64,000 nucleotides of DNA from Subtercola boreus (GTDB lineage: Bacteria > Actinomycetota > Actinomycetes > Actinomycetales > Microbacteriaceae): contig NZ_NBXB01000001.1 in NCBI RefSeq assembly GCF_003399635.1, positions 1-64,000 of the forward strand, written 5' to 3'. The notes under the pieces are model-generated. The model saw only the letters and a list, made by a program, of their open reading frames with translations. It ran no database searches and was not told the DNA's origin. The position numbers and the translations under genes were made by a program. Within the stretch, counting starts at the first letter, position 1; each line of letters opens with the position of its first letter. Positions 60,048 to 64,000 of this stretch are shown here, piece by piece.

Positions 60048-61370
60048 GTGAGCAGCCAAAACACCCCGTCGTCATCGGGAACCAACCTCGATCCCTGGTA
60101 CAACAACTACGCCGAGCGGGCAGCCGGCCTGTCGGTGTCCGAGGTGCGGGCCCTGTTCGCCGTGGCCTCCCGGCCCGAGGTCGTCTCCCTGGCCGGTGGA
60201 ATGCCGTACGTGTCGGCGCTTCCCCAGGATCTGGTGATCGATGCCATGAACCGTGTGATGGTCGACCACGGTCCCGTCGCGCTCCAGTACGGTTCGGGCC
60301 AGGGTGTGCCGAAGCTCCGCGAACACATTCTCGAAGTGATGGCTCTGGAGGGCATCCGGGGCAGCGTCGATGACGTGGTCGTGACCACCGGATCGCAACA
60401 GGCACTCGACCTCATCACCAAGCTGTTCATCAACCCGGGCGATGTCATCCTGGCCGAGGCACCGAGCTATGTGGGGGCGATCGGGGTGTTCCGCTCCTAC
60501 CAGGCCGACGTCGAGCACGTGCTCATGGACGACGACGGTCTGATTCCGGATGCTCTGCGAGAGGCGATCGTGCGCGTCAGGTCCTCCGGGCGCACCATCA
60601 AGTTCCTGTATACGATCCCGAACTTCCACAACCCGGCCGGGGTGACGCTCTCCGCCGAACGGCGTGAGGAAGTGCTGCAGATCTGTGGGTCCGAGGGGAT
60701 CCTCGTGCTCGAAGACAATCCTTACGGCCTGCTCTACTTCGACGGGCCCCCGCCCCAGGCGCTACGCAGCACAGAAGACGAGGGCGTCATTTACCTCGGC
60801 TCCTTCTCGAAGACCCTTGCACCAGGATTCCGCATTGGATGGGCCATTGCACCGCACGCAATTCGGGAAAAGCTTGTTCTGGCCGCAGAATCCGCGATTC
60901 TCTGCCCTAGTTCCTTCAGTCAGCTCGTCATCTCGGAGTACCTCGAGACGGCCGATTGGAAGGGCCAGATCAACACCTTCCGGGGTGTCTATGAAGAGCG
61001 CAAGAACACGATGCTCGCGGCCCTCACCGAGTATCTCCCGGAGCTCAGCTGGACCAAGCCCAACGGCGGCTTCTACGTGTGGCTGACGCTGCCCGACTAC
61101 CTCGACACCAAACAGATGCTGCCGCGTGCGGTGAAGGAACTCGTCGCCTACACCCCGGGAACCGCCTTCTATGCCGACGGGGTCGGACGCAACAAGATCC
61201 GGCTCTCGTACTGCTACCCGACACCCGATCAGATCAAGCTCGGTATCCGCCGCCTGACCACCGTCATCAATGGCGAGATCGACCTCCTCGAGACCTTCCA
61301 CGCCACCGGCCCGCTCGCCACCATCCGATCCGCGCAATCGTTCTCTGCCCCACCACCAGACATGGACTGA
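60048..61370 (+). CDS. class I/II PLP aminotransferase (MocR-type fold, 2-aminoadipate transaminase-like)
   Basis: Encodes 440 residues. PLP Lys in LGSFSKTLAPGFRIGW, with SYVGAIGVFRSY and YTIPNFHNPAGVTLS of the 2-aminoadipate/kynurenine aminotransferase group. No HTH is fused. Substrate unknown; close relatives act on aromatic or branched amino acids. The start is GTG 60048 with GGAAG upstream; ATG 60018 and 60036 are less well placed after the TAGCAT -10 (60014-60019). Followed 2 bp later by ddl. Confidence 0.85.
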   Translation: MSSQNTPSSSGTNLDPWYNNYAERAAGLSVSEVRALFAVASRPEVVSLAGGMPYVSALPQDLVIDAMNRVMVDHGPVALQYGSGQGVPKLREHILEVMALEGIRGSVDDVVVTTGSQQALDLITKLFINPGDVILAEAPSYVGAIGVFRSYQADVEHVLMDDDGLIPDALREAIVRVRSSGRTIKFLYTIPNFHNPAGVTLSAERREEVLQICGSEGILVLEDNPYGLLYFDGPPPQALRSTEDEGVIYLGSFSKTLAPGFRIGWAIAPHAIREKLVLAAESAILCPSSFSQLVISEYLETADWKGQINTFRGVYEERKNTMLAALTEYLPELSWTKPNGGFYVWLTLPDYLDTKQMLPRAVKELVAYTPGTAFYADGVGRNKIRLSYCYPTPDQIKLGIRRLTTVINGEIDLLETFHATGPLATIRSAQSFSAPPPDMD

Positions 61371-61372
61371 CA

Positions 61373-62335
61373 ATGACCGACACCAGAGCAACTCGAACCG
61401 CCGTCGTACTGGCCGGCGGGATCTCCCATGAGCGCGACGTTTCCCTGAGGTCGGGAAGGCGTGTTGCGGATTCTCTCCTCGCTCGCGGGCATCGGGTCAG
61501 CATGCGTGAGCCGGATTCGTCCCTGCTCGCCTTTCTGGAAGCCACTGCCCCCGACCTGGTCTGGCCGGCGCTCCACGGGGCGAGCGGAGAGGACGGTTCC
61601 CTCCGGGCATTGCTCGACGCCCAGGGGATCGCCTATGTCGGTTCAGAAGCCGCCGCCGCACAGCTGGCCTGGCACAAGCCCACCGCGAAAGTGCTGGTGT
61701 CCCGTGCCGGATTCAACACCCCGGATTCAGTCACGCTGCCGCGCGAGACCTTTCGCGAGCTCGGCGCCACTCAGGTACTCGACGGTGTACTGAAGCACCT
61801 GGGTACGTCCCTCGTCGTCAAGCCGGCCATGGGTGGATCGGCACAGGGGGTGACCGTCGTCGCCGAGGCGTCCGATCTGCCTAGAGCAGTCGTCGACGCC
61901 TATACGTACGGCGACATCGCCCTGATCGAGAAGGAGGTTCTGGGCACAGAAGTCTCTGTCGGAGTCATCGACACCGGCGAGGGTCCTTTTGCCCTTCCGG
62001 CGGTAGAAATAGTGCCACGATCAGGGGTTTATTCTTTCGAGGCACGCTACAGCGCGGGGGAGACGCAGTTCTTCACCCCCGCTCGACTGGACGAGAGCGT
62101 CGCTGCCGCCGCTTCCGAAGCGGCCCTCGCAATCCACCAGACGCTGGGTCTTCGACACCTCTCCCGCATCGACCTGATCATCGACGCCTCGGGTGCACCC
62201 TGGTTCCTCGAGGCCAACGTGATGCCTGGCCTCACCGAGACATCCCTGGTGCCCCAGGCCATCGTTGCTGCTGGTCTCGACCTCGGTTCGGTCTACGAGG
62301 CGCTCGGCGAGGTTGCGATTCGCGACGCCCGCTGA
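61373..62335 (+). CDS. ddl: D-alanine-D-alanine ligase
   Basis: Encodes 320 residues of ATP-grasp fold. The start VLAGGISHERDVSLRSGRRVADSL, VVKPAMGGSAQGVTVV, the late LSRIDLIIDASGAPWFLEANVMPGL (Mg/ATP site, catalytic Glu) are conserved. Makes the D-Ala-D-Ala of lipid II. Follows the aminotransferase gene by 2 bp, so probably one operon. Confidence 0.92.
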   Translation: MTDTRATRTAVVLAGGISHERDVSLRSGRRVADSLLARGHRVSMREPDSSLLAFLEATAPDLVWPALHGASGEDGSLRALLDAQGIAYVGSEAAAAQLAWHKPTAKVLVSRAGFNTPDSVTLPRETFRELGATQVLDGVLKHLGTSLVVKPAMGGSAQGVTVVAEASDLPRAVVDAYTYGDIALIEKEVLGTEVSVGVIDTGEGPFALPAVEIVPRSGVYSFEARYSAGETQFFTPARLDESVAAAASEAALAIHQTLGLRHLSRIDLIIDASGAPWFLEANVMPGLTETSLVPQAIVAAGLDLGSVYEALGEVAIRDAR

Positions 62336-62416
62336 CGCGGACCACCGCAGGGCCACTTGACCCGTCAGTCCACGCGAACCGCGGTCCTCGACAGCTCTAC
62401 TTGTATCGGGGGCCTT

Positions 62417-63385
62417 CTACTCGAATCGGGGGCCGGCCGAGCCGAAGGTCGGCTCTCCCATCTCTGCCAGGATCCGGTTGAGGTCCTGGATCGTCGCGAA
62501 ATCGATGACGATCTGACCTCTAGTGGCGCCGAGGCTCACCTTGACCCGCGTGTTCAGGCGGTCGCCCAGGCGTTCAGCGATCTCGTCGAGGTGATCGTTT
62601 CGTCGGCCTGCGGTGGGGCGCACACGTTTCGCCCGCGGCGCCCGGGATGCGACAGCCTCTGCAGCGCGCACAGAGAGATCTTCGTTGACGATCTTGTCCG
62701 CGAGCCTGCTCATCTCCTCCGCGTCGACCACCGACAGGATGGCGCGAGCGTGTCCGGCGCTCAGCACGCCGGCTGCGACCCGCCGCTGCACGCTGGTGGG
62801 CAGCTTAAGAAGCCGGATCGTGTTGGTGATCTGAGGCCGCGATCGCCCGATCCGGGTCGCCAGCTGGTCCTGGGTGATGTCGAAATCAGCCAGCAGCTGT
62901 TGATAGGCCGACGCCTCTTCGAGCGGGTTGAGCTGCGACCGGTGCAGGTTCTCCAGTAGTGCATCGCGCAGCATGTTCTCGTCCGCGGTCTCTTTGATGA
63001 CCGCCGGGATCGTTTCGAGGCCCAGTTCCCGACTTGCTCGGAGTCGACGCTCCCCCATGACGAGTTCGTACTGCTGATCGGCGGTACCGACCTTCGTCAG
63101 CTCACGCACCACGATGGGCTGCAAGACGCCGACTTCGCGGATGGAGGCGACCAATTCGGCCAGATCGTCCGCGTCGAACTCGATTCGGGGCTGTTTCGCG
63201 TTCGGAACGATGCTTTTCGGGGCCAGATTGGCCAAACGAGCGCCGGGGACGGAGACCAACTCCGGCTCGGTCTCGCTGCGCTCGGCGAAGAAGACGTCGA
63301 CGGGGCTCACCGAGCGGGTCTCGTCCAGTGTGGGAATCAGGGATCCGATTCCCCGACCCAGACCCGTGCGCTTGGGGTTAGCCAT
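62417..63385 (-). CDS. parB: chromosome-partitioning protein ParB
   Basis: Encodes 322 residues. ParB N-terminal box (PRIEFDADDLAELVASIREVGVLQPIVV), GERRLRASRELG, NLHRSQLNPLEEASAYQQL and the HTH (ITQDQLATRIGRSRPQITNTIRLL) are present. Binds parS and loads ParA/SMC to segregate the origin. Its ATG overlaps the parA stop by 8 bp. No parS site (TGTTTCACGTGAAACA) was seen in the window. Confidence 0.95.
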   Translation of the reverse strand: MANPKRTGLGRGIGSLIPTLDETRSVSPVDVFFAERSETEPELVSVPGARLANLAPKSIVPNAKQPRIEFDADDLAELVASIREVGVLQPIVVRELTKVGTADQQYELVMGERRLRASRELGLETIPAVIKETADENMLRDALLENLHRSQLNPLEEASAYQQLLADFDITQDQLATRIGRSRPQITNTIRLLKLPTSVQRRVAAGVLSAGHARAILSVVDAEEMSRLADKIVNEDLSVRAAEAVASRAPRAKRVRPTAGRRNDHLDEIAERLGDRLNTRVKVSLGATRGQIVIDFATIQDLNRILAEMGEPTFGSAGPRFE

Positions 63386-64000
63386 TTTTTCGTGCTCCTC
63401 TTCGTGCTATTTCTGATGCGGCCTCGAGATACGAGAGTGCGCCTGTCGACTGCGGATCGTAACTGATGACGGTCTGGCCGTAACTGGGGGCCTCGGAGAT
63501 CCGTACGGTGCGGGGGATGATCGCTGCGAGTGTCTCAGCGGGAAAGTGATTCCGCACATCTTCGGCGACCTGCGTGGCGAGACGGGTACGACCGTCGTAC
63601 ATGGTCAAGAGGATCGTGGAGACACCGAGATGCGGGTTGAGGTGTTTCTCGATGAGCGCGATGTTCGAGAGCAGCTGGCTGAGCCCTTCCAGGGCGTAGT
63701 ACTCGCACTGGATGGGAATGAGAACTTCGCGGGCTGCCACGAACGCGTTGATCGTCAACAGGCCGAGGGACGGTGGGCAGTCGATGAAGACGTAGTGGTA
63801 TGGCGTGTCGTCCGCCGCCGCTCGTGACAGGAACCCTTCGAGGCTCTCCCGCAGGCGGAGTTCGCGTGCCACCATGGGCACCAGCTCGATCTCCGCTCCG
63901 GCCAGGTGGATGGTGGCGGGTACACAGTAGAGAGAAGGGAACTCTGCACTCTGCTGAACGACGTCCTCCAGAGGAGTGTCGTGGATCAGCACGTCGTAGA
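63378..64000 (-). CDS. parA: chromosome-partitioning ATPase ParA (partial)
   Basis: The last 207 or so residues are visible; the N-terminus (Walker A) is beyond the right edge. Seen are YVFIDCPPSLGLLTINAFVAA (Walker B-like), CEYYALEGLSQLL and the C-terminal GQTVISYDPQSTGALSYLEAA. Works with ParB to segregate replication origins. Stop overlaps the parB start (ATGGCTAA). Confidence 0.93.
   Translation of the reverse strand, partial: YDVLIHDTPLEDVVQQSAEFPSLYCVPATIHLAGAEIELVPMVARELRLRESLEGFLSRAAADDTPYHYVFIDCPPSLGLLTINAFVAAREVLIPIQCEYYALEGLSQLLSNIALIEKHLNPHLGVSTILLTMYDGRTRLATQVAEDVRNHFPAETLAAIIPRTVRISEAPSYGQTVISYDPQSTGALSYLEAASEIARRGARKNG

Noticed and set aside
62336-62416. parS site near parB
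   Set aside because: No match to TGTTTCACGTGAAACA in the gap or elsewhere that I can see; parS is expected nearer dnaA.

Overview
The window is high-GC, gene-dense DNA from an actinobacterium, most likely a member of the Microbacteriaceae. The evidence is family-level: a DUF222/HNH endonuclease fragment at the left edge, CUT1 sugar-transport genes without their own ATPase, zinc-free ribosomal protein forms, a run of genes typical of the origin-proximal region of this family (dnaB, rplI, rpsR, ssb, rpsF, pcnA, DUF6049, murJ, trxB, trxA, ddl, parB, parA), and many apparently leaderless genes with a TANNNT hexamer 7 to 13 nt before the start codon. No rRNA, tRNA, CRISPR array, insertion sequence or prophage was seen.

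Layout. 1-9.3 kb is accessory metabolism: two GNAT acetyltransferases, a sugar ABC transporter, two TetR repressors each divergent from an oxidoreductase with palindromic operators between, a ferritin-like diiron protein, and a frameshifted siderophore-interacting protein. 9.4-15.3 kb is a MacAB-like export operon (permease, ATPase, adaptor, lipoprotein) divergent from an OmpR-type two-component system, with a direct-repeat site in the gap. 15.3-24.3 kb holds a small hydrolase, an AlkB-like dioxygenase, phosphoketolase, an MFS exporter, a hydrolase-like protein lacking its nucleophile, and DUF2470 plus heme oxygenase behind an iron box. The heme oxygenase lacks the canonical proximal histidine.

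24.3-33.2 kb carries a PIF1-like helicase, a CopD-CtaG membrane protein, HU, then a zinc-related block: zinc-free L28, L33 and S14, a broken membrane protein, a Fur/Zur-type regulator and ZnuABC behind a clear Zur-type palindrome. 33.2-38 kb is a branched-chain 2-oxoacid dehydrogenase (E1 alpha, E1 beta, E2) operon led by a HisC-type aminotransferase. 38-45.2 kb has a HEAT-repeat/glycosyltransferase fusion coupled to a second glycosyltransferase, then a holin-like membrane protein, a tyrosine phosphatase, purB and two membrane proteins. At 45.2-46.9 kb an AlbA-type regulator sits with direct repeats over its own promoter.

47-64 kb is the replication/cell-envelope core. A DnaA-box-like, AT-richer gap separates dnaB from the rpsF-ssb-rpsR-rplI operon. 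An MshA-like glycosyltransferase, pcnA, DUF6049-murJ, trxB-trxA, an aminotransferase-ddl pair and parB-parA follow. oriC and dnaA should lie a few kb beyond the right edge. The items I would check first are the Arg-for-His heme oxygenase, the dnaB-rplI DnaA-box cluster and the HEAT-glycosyltransferase pair. I found no single clearly novel multi-gene system.
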